A stretch of DNA of 64,000 bases from Sphingomonas hominis (GTDB taxonomy: Bacteria; Pseudomonadota; Alphaproteobacteria; Sphingomonadales; Sphingomonadaceae). Of this stretch, positions 27,195 to 35,931 are shown in pieces. Location: positions 372,001 to 436,000 of the forward strand of contig NZ_JABULH010000002.1 in assembly GCF_013328205.1 (NCBI RefSeq), given 5' to 3'. A model generated the notes under the pieces. It was not told where the DNA came from, did no database searches, and saw nothing but the letters and a program-made list of their open reading frames with translations. A program made the translations under genes and the position numbers. How positions within the stretch are numbered: the first letter of the stretch is position 1; each line of letters begins with the position of its first letter.

Positions 27195-28682
27195 TCAGGT
27201 GGGCGTCGGATTGGCCTTGAGCGCCGCAGCGCCGGGGTCATGCCGCAGCCGCAGGTCATAGGCGAGCAGCGGCACCGACAGCGCAATCGCGACCAGATCG
27301 ATCACGATTGGTCCCGCGATCGCCGGGCGCAGCAACACCAGATGGCCGATCGCGGTGACCAGCACCGAACTCGCGCACACTCGGCGCAACGTCGCCGCGC
27401 CCGCGATGCGCGGGAAGGTGGCCGCGACCACGATCGCGGCGGCGAACGCACCCCAGAAGGCGAGGCCGAGCGGCGCGTCCTGACCGGCCGCGGCGCGCAG
27501 CCAGATCATCCACACCATGAGCGTCGCCGATCCCCATACGGTCATGTTCCAGCACGCGCGCAGCCGTTCGCCACCCAACCCACGACGACGACGCTTTTCC
27601 AGCCACAGGCTGTTGCCGGTCGCGGTGATCGCGCACAACGCCAGCCCCATCACCATGTACGCGATCTCGACCGGCAGGCCGGCGAAATTACCGAAGTGCA
27701 AATTGTATGACGAGGCGGCGACCTGCTGACCGATCTCGCCGTCCGACAGCCCGGCCTTGGAATGGAAGGCGCCCGCGCCGTCGAAGAAATAGCTCTCGCC
27801 GTAGATCAGCCGGCGCGGGTGTTCGACCAGGATCTGGACGTGCTGCCCCGCGGTCAGCGGCTCGTGGATGATGACGTAGGTCGGCGTTGCGCCGGGCGCC
27901 TGCGTGGCGAGCGTCCGCATCGCCGCGGCGGCGTCGGCAATTGGCGCGCGCGCGGGGTTCGACGGCGGTTCGTGGCCGAAGATATTGGCATAGACCTTGA
28001 GCATGTCGCCGCCGGTGTACGCCTTTGCCAGCATCGTCGTGCCGACACTGCCCAGCCCGATGAACGCGCCGGTCAGCGCGACCGCGAGCACGAACGGCAG
28101 CGTCCATACGCCCAGTCGATTATGCCAGTCGGCGCGCGCGAGTTGCGGGTCGTGGCGCGTACGCAGGCAGAAGGCATCGCGGATGATCTTGGGATGCGCC
28201 AGCACGCCCGTCGTCACCAGCGCGCACAGCATCACGCCAAGCGCACCGACCAGGATCATGCCCCAGGTCATCGGCAGGTGGAGATATTCGTGCAGCCCGA
28301 CCATGAAGTCGGTCCAGCCGTGCGCCTCGCGCGCGACGATCCGCCCGGTCGCGTCGACGTACCAGCCGCCGCTGTCGGTGGTGACGGTGGCGCGCGGCAT
28401 GTCCGCGCTCGGCATTCGGACGTAGAGGTGGGTGGTCGCGGGTTGCCCCACCTCGCGCGCGACCGCGGCGTTGATCGCCGACTGCACTGCCGCCGGCGAC
28501 AGCGTCGCAATCTCGGGCACGTTCGGCTGTTCCCAGCGCTGCCAGCCGTCGTGGATCACGATCACCGTGCCGGTCAGCGCGATGATGTAGAGCAATGCGC
28601 TGGCGAGCAGCCCGATTGCGGCGTGACCGCCGAGCGCGCGCTTGACCAGCGTCTGCCGCGGCGACACCGCTTCCGCCTTCAC
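27195..28682 (-). CDS. PepSY-associated TM-helix membrane protein
   Basis: A 495-residue inner-membrane protein of the PepSY_TM family. The N terminus has the typical HAAIGLLASALLYIIALTGTVIVIHDGWQRWEQPN (read here in parts), further helices lie near 155-180, 210-235 and 345-495, and PepSY-like extracytoplasmic stretches lie between. Members often accompany siderophore receptors and are proposed to reduce or release iron at the inner membrane. The GTG at 28682 overlaps the stop of the upstream gene as GTGA, so the two form an operon. An open frame upstream to 28880 is a shadow of that gene. Confidence 0.87.
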   Translation of the reverse strand: MKAEAVSPRQTLVKRALGGHAAIGLLASALLYIIALTGTVIVIHDGWQRWEQPNVPEIATLSPAAVQSAINAAVAREVGQPATTHLYVRMPSADMPRATVTTDSGGWYVDATGRIVAREAHGWTDFMVGLHEYLHLPMTWGMILVGALGVMLCALVTTGVLAHPKIIRDAFCLRTRHDPQLARADWHNRLGVWTLPFVLAVALTGAFIGLGSVGTTMLAKAYTGGDMLKVYANIFGHEPPSNPARAPIADAAAAMRTLATQAPGATPTYVIIHEPLTAGQHVQILVEHPRRLIYGESYFFDGAGAFHSKAGLSDGEIGQQVAASSYNLHFGNFAGLPVEIAYMVMGLALCAITATGNSLWLEKRRRRGLGGERLRACWNMTVWGSATLMVWMIWLRAAAGQDAPLGLAFWGAFAAAIVVAATFPRIAGAATLRRVCASSVLVTAIGHLVLLRPAIAGPIVIDLVAIALSVPLLAYDLRLRHDPGAAALKANPTPT

Positions 28683-29221
28683 GCGACACCCCACAGCATC
28701 GTGCCCGCCACCGCAGCAACGAGCGGCGCGGCAATCATCTGCGTCGCGCGTGCCCGCGTCAATTGGATGGTCAGCAGCGCGGTCCAGATCACGGGTTGCA
28801 GGAACAGCGTCAGCACCACCGCGTCGCCGTCGAGCGCGGCGCCGCCACGAAACGCCGCCTGGATGCCGAAGGCGAGCCATTGCGCGGCCGCGAAGGCGAG
28901 CGGCACCGCGAGCGCGAACACCGCGAGGCGGCGCGCGATATCGCGACGGTGATGCGGGATCGAGATCGCGGGCACTTCGCGCGGCGCGCGGACGTTACGC
29001 GCCGGCGAGGTCCAGCCGGCGTGCAGCACGAATGCCAGCGCCACTGGCATCCCCACGACCATCCCGACCGACAGCCCCCAGGCGCCGTCCTGCATCAGGA
29101 GCACGACCAGCGCCGTCGCGCCCAGCGCCCAACCTAGCGCAGCGACGCCGCGCGGACCCTGCCATCCGATCCGGACCAGCAGCATCGCGGCGGCAACGGC
29201 GAGGACCGCGGCAGCGGTCAT
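28679..29221 (-). CDS. Polytopic membrane protein, unknown, in PepSY operon
   Basis: A 180-residue, strongly hydrophobic protein with about five predicted membrane segments (residues 2-18, 25-43, 48-68, 98-118, 130-178). A central soluble loop carries ARNVRAPREVPAISIPHHRRDIARR. I do not recognise a named family. It overlaps the PepSY protein by four bases and is the first gene of the operon, so it may be a partner in iron handling, as small membrane proteins often are in siderophore-uptake loci. The ATG at 29221 was chosen; the frame extends to 29296 with charged residues unlikely at the N terminus of a membrane protein. Confidence 0.7.
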   Translation of the reverse strand: MTAAAVLAVAAAMLLVRIGWQGPRGVAALGWALGATALVVLLMQDGAWGLSVGMVVGMPVALAFVLHAGWTSPARNVRAPREVPAISIPHHRRDIARRLAVFALAVPLAFAAAQWLAFGIQAAFRGGAALDGDAVVLTLFLQPVIWTALLTIQLTRARATQMIAAPLVAAVAGTMLWGVA

Positions 29222-29317
29222 TGCGCTGTTCCGGTGATCGGCATGGATGTCCGGGTCATCAACTCGCTCCGCCACGCGCCATCGGCGCCTCGTCATGAGC
29301 GGCCATAGCGAGTGCGC

Positions 29318-29336
29318 TATTGCAAATCAATCGCAT
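29318..29336 (-). promoter_or_regulatory. Fur-box-like site upstream of the PepSY operon
   Basis: On the minus strand ATGCGATTGATTTGCAATA resembles the Fur-type iron box of proteobacteria, with imperfect symmetry TGCGATTGATTTGCA. It lies about 100 bases upstream of the first gene of the PepSY operon, a family often iron-regulated. This is a sequence resemblance only. Confidence 0.4.
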
Positions 29337-29357
29337 GATTTCGCGTGGTCGGCGCGC

Positions 29358-29729
29358 CTAATGTCCGCCTTCGACCCAGCCGATCCCGGCCTCGCGAAAC
29401 GCCGTGGCCAGCGCTTCCTCCAGCTCGAGCGACTCCCAGCGCTCCATCGGGTTAAGATGGTCAGCCACGTCGGGCAGCAGTTGCACGCCGAAGCGCTTCA
29501 CCGCGCCGCTCGCCTTGTATCCGGCCTTGTGCTGATCGAAGCGCCAGTCGGGATCGCGCGAGGTCTGCCCGACATAGACGCCCCAGGGGAGACGTCGTGC
29601 CGGGTTGTGCAGCAGAATGACGTACACCGAGTAGCCTGCGCGCGGGCTGCCTTGCGACACGGCGTGGAACGTGGCGGCGGTGCGGGTGGCGATCGCCACC
29701 ACTTCGCGATCGGTCAGCGGTACCGGCAT
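29358..29729 (-). CDS. Small GIY-YIG-like domain protein
   Basis: A 123-residue protein. The central YSVYVILLHNP...GVYVGQTSRDPDWRFDQHKAGYKAS has the layout of the GIY-YIG nuclease core (the tyrosine pair of VYV and VYVGQT, then an arginine/histidine helix), although the usual GIY is replaced by VYV. The C-terminal helix ERWESLELEEALATAFREAGIGWVEGGH has a glutamate where the metal-binding residue is often found. A nuclease role is therefore plausible but not certain. It sits six bases downstream of the exonuclease III gene on the same strand and is likely co-transcribed with it. Confidence 0.6.
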   Translation of the reverse strand: MPVPLTDREVVAIATRTAATFHAVSQGSPRAGYSVYVILLHNPARRLPWGVYVGQTSRDPDWRFDQHKAGYKASGAVKRFGVQLLPDVADHLNPMERWESLELEEALATAFREAGIGWVEGGH

Positions 29730-29735
29730 CGGCGC

Positions 29736-30512
29736 TTAGGCGTCGTCCAGCACGATCCACGTCGGCGCGTGGTCGCTCGCCTTGTCCCACCCGCGTACGT
29801 GGCGATCGACGCCGGCCGCCGACAGCCGCGCGACCAACGCCGGGCTGAGCAGCAGATGGTCGATCCGTAGACCAGCATCGCGCGCATAGGCGTCGCGCAG
29901 GTAATCCCAGAACGTGTAGAGCGTCGCGTCGGGATGAACGTGACGCAGCGCGTCGGTCCATCCTTGCGCGATCAACCGTGCGAAGGCGGCCCGAACCTCG
30001 GGCGCGAACAGTGCGTCCTCGATCCAGCGCTCGGGTTTGTAGACGTCGCGATCGGTCGGCATAACATTGAAGTCACCCGCCAGCACGACCGGCGCATCGC
30101 TGTTCATCAGGAATTGGGCACGCGCGATCAGCGCCTCGAACCAGGTGAGCTTATAGTCGAACCGTGGGCCGGGCCGCGGATTGCCGTTGGGCAGGTAGAG
30201 CGCGGCGATGATCACGCCGCCGATCGCCGCTTCCAGGTAACGGCTCTGCGTCGGATCGGGGTCGTGGGGGAGCCCGCGCTGCGTCTCGTGGATCGTGCCC
30301 GCCCGGCTCAGAATCGCGACGCCGTTCCAGCGGGGCTGACCCAGACAAACCGCCTGGTAGCCCGCGTCGGCCAGCGCGGCGGCGGGGAACTTGGCCGCGG
30401 GTGTCTTCAACTCCTGCAGGCAGACGATGTCGGGTGCGGCCTCCGCCAGCCAGCGCAGCAGCACGGGCAGCCGGCCGTTGATGCCGTTGACGTTGAAGGT
30501 CGCGATCTTCAC
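29736..30512 (-). CDS. xth: Exodeoxyribonuclease III
   Basis: A 258-residue EEP-superfamily nuclease, the AP endonuclease/3'-exonuclease of base excision repair. Conserved catalytic stretches are KIATFNVNGINGR, CLQELKT (metal-binding glutamate), YLPNG, GDFNVMPTD and SDHAPTW (catalytic Asp-His). The GTG at 30512 begins the typical MKIATFNVNG; the frame continues upstream to 30725 but those residues overlap the divergent SirB1 gene and are not family-like. Length agrees with XthA (about 260). Confidence 0.94.
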   Translation of the reverse strand: MKIATFNVNGINGRLPVLLRWLAEAAPDIVCLQELKTPAAKFPAAALADAGYQAVCLGQPRWNGVAILSRAGTIHETQRGLPHDPDPTQSRYLEAAIGGVIIAALYLPNGNPRPGPRFDYKLTWFEALIARAQFLMNSDAPVVLAGDFNVMPTDRDVYKPERWIEDALFAPEVRAAFARLIAQGWTDALRHVHPDATLYTFWDYLRDAYARDAGLRIDHLLLSPALVARLSAAGVDRHVRGWDKASDHAPTWIVLDDA

Positions 30513-30635
30513 TCGAGCGGAAATCCGTTGTCGCGCGGCCACTTGGCTCGCGAGAGGACGATGAAGACGCATTGAGTTGCCACTTTGTTCCGCCGTTTGG
30601 AGGGAACCATCGCGTGTGATGGCCGTCATCGACGC

Positions 30636-31445
30636 ATGGATGCTGCCATCGTACAATTGGGATTGGTCGAGGACGACGCGATCCAACTCGACGCCGCCGC
30701 GCTGGAACTCGCCGCGCTCGATCACCCCGACGTCGACCTCGCTCCTTACGTCGAGCTACTAACCACGATCACCCGGCACATTGCCGCGCTGGCCGACGAA
30801 GCGCCGACCGCCAGCGCGCAGGCGGCATTGCTGGCGACGGTGATCGCGGGCGAGTTCGGCTTCTCGGGCGACCGCGACCATTACGACGACCCCGACAATG
30901 CCGATCTGATCCGCGTGATCGATCGGCGGCGTGGGATGCCGATCAGCCTCGCGATCCTCTACGTCGCGGCGGCACGGCGGGTTGGGTGGAGCGCGGACGT
31001 GCTCAACACGCCCGGCCACGTGCTGGCGCAGATCGGCCCGCCGACCGCGCCGGTGCTGATCGACCCGTTCAACGACGGACGCGAGATGAGCCAGGAGGGG
31101 TTGTCGGCGCTGCTTGCGCGGATGCTGGGTGCGGGCACCGTGGCGCACGCCGAGCATGTCGCGGCGATGGAGAACCGCGACGTGCTGGTGCGATTGTTGA
31201 TCAACCAGGCCACGCGGGCGGAGCGCGCCGGCGATGCCGCACGTGCGCTGACGCTGTTCGCGCGCATGACCACGATCGCGCCCACCAACGCGCACGTCTG
31301 GTGGGAGCATGCGCGATTGTCGCTGATGAACGGCGACATCGCGGGCGCGCGGGCGAGTCTGGGCTCGATGCTGGAGACGACGCGCGACACCGCGACGCGC
31401 GTGCGGATCGCCGCCGCGCTCGACTCGCTGGCGGGGGCAGGCTGA
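30636..31445 (+). CDS. SirB1-family transglutaminase-like/TPR protein
   Basis: A 269-residue protein of the SirB1 (transglutaminase-like, N-terminal) family. The family core is YDDPDNADLIRVIDRRRGMPISLAILY, followed by GWSADVLNTPGHVLAQ and LIDPFNDGREMS. The C-terminal third (about residues 170-265) is helical and TPR-like. In transglutaminase terms the usual catalytic cysteine is not obvious, so enzymatic activity is doubtful. The ATG at 30636 begins MDAAIVQLGL; the frame start at 30585 is less likely. It is divergent from xth. Members are often near genes of cell-surface or quinone metabolism; the role is unknown. Confidence 0.85.
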   Translation: MDAAIVQLGLVEDDAIQLDAAALELAALDHPDVDLAPYVELLTTITRHIAALADEAPTASAQAALLATVIAGEFGFSGDRDHYDDPDNADLIRVIDRRRGMPISLAILYVAAARRVGWSADVLNTPGHVLAQIGPPTAPVLIDPFNDGREMSQEGLSALLARMLGAGTVAHAEHVAAMENRDVLVRLLINQATRAERAGDAARALTLFARMTTIAPTNAHVWWEHARLSLMNGDIAGARASLGSMLETTRDTATRVRIAAALDSLAGAG

Positions 31446-31451
31446 GCGGGC

Positions 31452-31895
31452 TTATTCCGCCAGCGCGGCGGCGACCTCGTCCTCGCTGATCTTGAACGCG
31501 TGCGCGATCGCGGCGGGTGAGGCGCCGCGGCGGTGCAGCAACCGCAGCCGGTCAAGGTCGACTTCGGTCGCGTAATGGCGCGTGTCGCGTTCTTCACTCG
31601 CGTGACCGGTGCGCGCGAGCGAGCCGGTGCTGCTCCGCCGCTTCGGCCGTGCATCACGCGCGTCGGCAGCGGCGGCGCGGCGCTGTTCCTCCTCGGCGCG
31701 GCGTTGATCGCGCATCTGCTCGCGTGCCTGCGACTGGGTGTCGCGCGCGGCGGCGCGTGCCTCGGTCCGCGCCTCGGCCGCGGCGATCCGCTCGGCGGCG
31801 CGGCGGTTGCGTGCTTCGCTGCGCTGCTGCTCGCGCTCGTCGCGCGTGCCGGTCGGCGTTGCGCGCGGGCCGGCACCCCAGGAACTATCCATCAT
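31452..31895 (-). CDS. Arg/Ala/Glu-rich coiled-coil protein, unknown
   Basis: A 147-residue hypothetical protein. Residues about 18-85 are almost only R, A, E, Q and D (for example RRAAERIAAAEARTEARAAAR), a long charged helix or coiled coil. The last 40 residues (VDLDRLRLLHRRGASPAAIAHAFKISEDEVAAAL) look like a helix-turn-helix, with AAIAHAFKISEDEV as a candidate turn. A DNA-binding role is possible. An overlapping plus-strand frame (31533-31922) is judged a shadow, because the minus frame has the HTH-like end and ends six bases from the convergent SirB1 gene. Confidence 0.6.
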   Translation of the reverse strand: MMDSSWGAGPRATPTGTRDEREQQRSEARNRRAAERIAAAEARTEARAAARDTQSQAREQMRDQRRAEEEQRRAAAADARDARPKRRSSTGSLARTGHASEERDTRHYATEVDLDRLRLLHRRGASPAAIAHAFKISEDEVAAALAE

Positions 31896-31907
31896 TTCTC
31901 GTCCACA

Positions 31908-34418
31908 TCAGATCGTGCGTAGTGCCTGCGCGGGGCGCACGCGCATGATCGGCCACGCGCCCGCAATGCCGATCGCGACCGTGCCGCCGAGCCCGGTGAC
32001 CAACGTCAGCGCAACGGCGAGCGGGTCGGGTGCCCAAGGAAAGTCGAACATTTGCGTCACCACGTACCACGCGCCCGACAGACCCAGCAGCAGCGCCAAT
32101 CCCGCCACCACGGCGCCCAGCAGCATGTATTCGATCAACTGTGCCGCGAGCAACTGCGCGCGCGTTGCGCCGAGCGTCCGCAGCACCACCGCGTCATAGG
32201 TGCGTGCCTCGCGCGCGGCGGCGATCGCGCCGACCAGCACCGCGATGCCCGCGGCGACCGCGACCCCGGCGGCAGCGGCGATCGCGACCGCGACCTGTTC
32301 CACCAGTGTGCGGACCTGCGACAAGACGCCGCGCACCTCCACCGCCGAGGACGAAGGGAAGGGCGCCAGCAGCGCGGCGGTGATCGCTGCCTCGCGACCC
32401 GGCGGTGCTTCGATCGTCGCGGCCAGATTGTGCGGCGCGTCGCTTAGCGTGCCCGGAGAGAACACCAGCACGAAGTTGAAGCCGAGCGTGTCCCACTGGA
32501 TGCGGCGAAACGAGGCAACGCGCGCGGTGCGTTCGATGCCGAGCAGGCTGACGGTCAGCGGGTTACCCAGGCGCAGCTTCAGCGCCTTGCCCAGCCGCTC
32601 GTCGACCGACACCAGCGGCGGACCGGCATAGCCGCGCGGCCACCAGCGACCGGCCACCAGCGTGCTCCCCTCCGGCAGCGCGTCGGCATAGGTCAGGCCG
32701 CGCTCACCGCGCAGCGCCCAGGCGCCTTCGGGCAACTCCTTCAGATCGGCGACGCGGGTGGTGCCGTAGGCGGTGATCGTGCCGCGCAGCAGCGGCACAG
32801 TGCGGACCGCGGCGCCCGGTGCCGCGCGCGCCACGGTGCGGCGGAACTCGTCCGCGCGGTCGCGCGGTACGTCGAGCACGAACAATGCGGGCGCGCGCGC
32901 CGGGATCGTCGTCGCGATCGCCGCGTCGATGCTCGTGCGGATCGCGGTCAGCAGCACGAACAAGGTGAGCCCCAGGCCGAGCGCCACCACTAGCGCCTCG
33001 GTCCGCGCGCCCGGTCGATGCAGCGCGGCGAGTGCGAGACGCGGCAGCGGGCGGCGTGGTGCGGGTAGGCGGCGTGCGGCGACACGCACGAGGCGACCGA
33101 GCGCGGCGAGCAGCAGTAGCGCAGCGGCGAGTGCGCCGAGAAACGCGGCGGCGAGTTCCGGCTGCGCCGAGGTGAGGACTGCGAGCGTGACTGCTGCTCC
33201 CCCCGCGGCGAGCGCAATGAGCCGCGCACGCCACGATGCCGCGCGAAGCGGCGCCAGCGCGCCGCGCAGCAGCCCGGCGGCGGGCGTGGCGCTCGCCGCC
33301 GCGATCGGCGGCGCGGCGAAGGCGATTGCGATCAGTGCGCCATAGGCCGCGGCGCGAAGGAACGGCCACGGTGACGGCGCCAGTCCGATCTCGATCGGCA
33401 ACACCTGGCGGAGCAACGTGGCCAGCAGCGGAATGGCGACCGCCCCGACCGCGAGCCCGGCGACTACGCCGATCGCCGTCGCGACGCCGATCTCGACCGC
33501 GTAGATGCGTGCGATGTCGCCGCCGGTCGCGCCTAACGCCTTGAGCGTCGCGATACTGCCGCGCCGGCCGGCGAGGAACGACGATACACCGTTGCCGACG
33601 CCGATCCCGGCGATGGCGAGCGCGGCGAGCCCGACCAGCGTCAGGAACTCGCCCATTCGGTCGACGAAGCGCGACGCGCCGGGCGAGGCGCGATCGCGCG
33701 TCTTGGTTTCCCATCCACCGGCGGGAAAGGCGCGCTGGAATCGTGCAGCGACCGCGTCGGGACTGGTGCCGGAGGGCAGGCGGACGCGGTAACGCGTGTC
33801 GTAGAGGCTGCCGGGCTGCACCAGGCCGGTCTTCGCCAGCGTGGTCGTCGAGACGAGCACCACCGGGCCGAGCGTGAAGCCTTCACCGAGCCGATCGGGT
33901 TCGTCGGCGATCACGCCGTCGACGCGTACCTGCGCCTGCCCCAGCCGGAGCACCGACCCGCGTGCGAGCCCGAGGCGCGATGCGAGCGCCGGCGCGATCC
34001 ATGCACGATTTTCCGCCGGTCGCGCCGCGTCCCGCCCGTCAGACAGGCGGACACGGCCGTAGAGCGGGTAGGCGGCGTCGACCGCCTTCAACTGGATCGG
34101 CGCGCCGTCGCGCCCGGCAACCGCATTGGCCTGCATGCGGATCGTCTCCGACACCCGGCCGGCGGCGTCGAGCAGCGCGCGCTCGGCGGCGGTCGCGCGT
34201 CGCTGCGACACCGACAGCTCGACGTCGCCGCCGAGGATCGTCGCGCCGCGCGCGGCGAGCTCGTCACCGACCGCCGACGCCAGCCCGCCGATCGCGGCGA
34301 GCGCGGCGACACCCAGGAACAGGCAGGCGACGAGGATGCGGAGCCCGCGAAAGCGCCAGTCGATCTCGCGCCGCGCGACGCGCCAGGCGAAGCGCCAGTC
34401 GCTGCGCGCCACCTTCAT
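31908..34418 (-). CDS. ABC transporter permease, YbbP/FtsX-like
   Basis: An 836-residue permease with the YbbP topology: an N-terminal helix (about 29-49), a large periplasmic domain, three helices near 255-365, further helices at about 385-460, a second periplasmic domain and three closing helices (about 700-825) in two FtsX repeats. With the ATPase encoded upstream it forms a MacB-type mechanotransmitting complex, not a classic importer; substrates of YbbAP are uncertain, with lipids or fatty-acid-like molecules suggested. The ATG at 34418 overlaps the ATPase stop as ATGA. A longer open frame up to 35171 is a shadow of the ATPase. Confidence 0.9.
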   Translation of the reverse strand: MKVARSDWRFAWRVARREIDWRFRGLRILVACLFLGVAALAAIGGLASAVGDELAARGATILGGDVELSVSQRRATAAERALLDAAGRVSETIRMQANAVAGRDGAPIQLKAVDAAYPLYGRVRLSDGRDAARPAENRAWIAPALASRLGLARGSVLRLGQAQVRVDGVIADEPDRLGEGFTLGPVVLVSTTTLAKTGLVQPGSLYDTRYRVRLPSGTSPDAVAARFQRAFPAGGWETKTRDRASPGASRFVDRMGEFLTLVGLAALAIAGIGVGNGVSSFLAGRRGSIATLKALGATGGDIARIYAVEIGVATAIGVVAGLAVGAVAIPLLATLLRQVLPIEIGLAPSPWPFLRAAAYGALIAIAFAAPPIAAASATPAAGLLRGALAPLRAASWRARLIALAAGGAAVTLAVLTSAQPELAAAFLGALAAALLLLAALGRLVRVAARRLPAPRRPLPRLALAALHRPGARTEALVVALGLGLTLFVLLTAIRTSIDAAIATTIPARAPALFVLDVPRDRADEFRRTVARAAPGAAVRTVPLLRGTITAYGTTRVADLKELPEGAWALRGERGLTYADALPEGSTLVAGRWWPRGYAGPPLVSVDERLGKALKLRLGNPLTVSLLGIERTARVASFRRIQWDTLGFNFVLVFSPGTLSDAPHNLAATIEAPPGREAAITAALLAPFPSSSAVEVRGVLSQVRTLVEQVAVAIAAAAGVAVAAGIAVLVGAIAAAREARTYDAVVLRTLGATRAQLLAAQLIEYMLLGAVVAGLALLLGLSGAWYVVTQMFDFPWAPDPLAVALTLVTGLGGTVAIGIAGAWPIMRVRPAQALRTI

Positions 34419-35083
34419 CGCACCCGCCCGTCGGCCAACGTAACGACCCGGTCGCAACGCGCGGCGAGTGCGTGATCGTGCGTGATCACTACCAACGTCG
34501 CCGCCGGCGCCGCCTGTCGCGCGAACAGCAGGTCCATGATCGCGGCACCTGTGGCTGTGTCGAGATTGCCGGTGGGTTCGTCGGCGAACACCAGCGGCGG
34601 ACGGGCGGCAAGCGCGCGCGCGATCGCCACGCGCTGCTGCTCGCCGCCCGATAATTGCGACGGATAATGGTCGAGCCGGTGCGCCAAGCCTACGGCAGCG
34701 AGTTCGTCCGCCGCGCGCGTCCAGGCGTCGTTCTGCCCGGCAAGTTCGAGCGGCACCGCCACATTCTCGCGCGCGGTCATGGTCGGGAGCAGGTGGAATG
34801 CCTGCAACACGATGCCGATCCGGCCGCGCCGCGCGCGCGCCAGCGCGTCCTCGCCCAACGTCGTGAAATCTAGCCCGTCGACGACCACGCTGCCGCCGCT
34901 CGCGCGTTCCAGCCCGGTCAGCACCGCCATCAGCGACGATTTGCCCGAACCCGAACTGCCCAGCAGCGCGACGCTCTCGCCGCGCGCGACGCGCAACGAG
35001 ATGCCGCGCAGCACGGGCGTGTGGCCCAGCGTCAAGGTGACATCGCGCGCGTCGATCACCATAGGGGTCGTGTCGGTCACCAT
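34415..35083 (-). CDS. ABC transporter ATP-binding protein, YbbA/LolD-like
   Basis: A 222-residue ABC ATPase with Walker [14 protein letters not shown]-loop VLQAFHLLP, signature [15 protein letters not shown], Walker [10 protein letters not shown] and the H-loop VITHDH. It has the N-terminal [13 protein letters not shown] typical of the LolD/MacB subfamily. The ATG at 35083 is preferred over frame starts up to 35164. The divergent esterase starts at 35082-35109, so the two start codons nearly meet; the trio reproduces the tesA / ybbA-ybbP layout of E. coli. Confidence 0.93.
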   Translation of the reverse strand: MVTDTTPMVIDARDVTLTLGHTPVLRGISLRVARGESVALLGSSGSGKSSLMAVLTGLERASGGSVVVDGLDFTTLGEDALARARRGRIGIVLQAFHLLPTMTARENVAVPLELAGQNDAWTRAADELAAVGLAHRLDHYPSQLSGGEQQRVAIARALAARPPLVFADEPTGNLDTATGAAIMDLLFARQAAPAATLVVITHDHALAARCDRVVTLADGRVR

Positions 35084-35108
35084 GAGGAAAACGCCTTTGC
35101 CTACCCGG

Positions 35109-35840
35109 ATGACGCGCAGCGTCGCGAGCTTGTTGCTGTTCGCCATGCTGGTCGCCGGCTGCAACCGTCAAGACGCCGCGACCGCGCCGGTGCCCGACAA
35201 TGCGGCGAATGCCTCACCCGTCGCCGAGGTCGTGCGACCGCGCGGGGCGGAGCGCGTGGTGCTGGCGTTCGGTGACAGCCTGTACGCAGGATACGGGTTG
35301 GATCGCGGACAAAGCCTGCCCGACGCGGTGCAGGCGCGGTTGCGGCGCGCAGGCATCAACGCTACGGTGGTCAACGCGGGCGTGTCCGGCGACACGACCG
35401 CGGCTGGGCGACAGCGGCTCGCCTTCGTGCTCAATCAGATGAAGCAGAAACCCGAGCTCGTCATGTTGGGGCTGGGCGGCAACGACGTGCTGCGGCAGAT
35501 CTCCCCGGCCGAGACGCGCGCGAACCTGACCGCGATGGTGGAGGAGCTGCACCGCCGCGAGCTGCCGGTGCTGCTGACCGGGATGCGCGCGCCGCCGAAC
35601 CTCGGCCCCGCATATGTGGGGGCGTTCGACACGATCTGGCCGGACCTCGCCGAGCGCTACGACGAGAAACTTTATCCCTTCATCCTCGACGGCGTGATCG
35701 GCAACCCGGCGTTGATGCAGGGCGACCGCGTCCATCCCAATGCGCAAGGTGTTGCACGGATCGCGGACCGGGTGACGCCGCTGGTCGCACAGGCACTGGC
35801 AGCGGCTCCGGCGCCAGCCCCGGTCTCGGCATCGCGCTGA
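35109..35840 (+). CDS. tesA: Arylesterase / TesA-like GDSL lipase, lipoprotein
   Basis: A 243-residue SGNH/GDSL hydrolase. The nucleophile serine is in LAFGDSLYAGYGLD, the oxyanion Gly and Asn are in VNAGVSGDTTAAGR and LGLGGNDVLR, and the catalytic Asp-His pair is in MQGDRVHPNAQGVARIAD. The N terminus MTRSVASLLLFAMLVAGCNRQ has a lipobox (LVAGC), so unlike the soluble periplasmic E. coli TesA this one is probably a lipoprotein. An ATG at 35082 (252 residues) is the alternative start. It is transcribed away from the YbbAP-type ABC genes, and this conserved layout suggests the three act together. Confidence 0.92.
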   Translation: MTRSVASLLLFAMLVAGCNRQDAATAPVPDNAANASPVAEVVRPRGAERVVLAFGDSLYAGYGLDRGQSLPDAVQARLRRAGINATVVNAGVSGDTTAAGRQRLAFVLNQMKQKPELVMLGLGGNDVLRQISPAETRANLTAMVEELHRRELPVLLTGMRAPPNLGPAYVGAFDTIWPDLAERYDEKLYPFILDGVIGNPALMQGDRVHPNAQGVARIADRVTPLVAQALAAAPAPAPVSASR

Positions 35841-35931
35841 CCCTCGCCCGATCCGCCGACGCACGCCCGTCTGCGGCATTGTCGAGCCTTTGGTCGCCGT
35901 GCCATGGCAGGCCCGAGTGGAGTTGAACCAG

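Noticed and set aside
31533-31922. 129-residue plus-strand frame, apparently hydrophobic
   Set aside because: Overlaps the minus-strand coiled-coil gene; its hydrophobic look arises from reading GCG-rich codons in the opposite frame. The minus-strand gene has the HTH-like end and better placement, though neither is certain.
34419-35171. N-terminal extension making the ABC permease a 1087-residue protein
   Set aside because: The added part is a shadow of the ABC ATPase in another frame; the permease begins at ATG 34418 with ATGA overlap.
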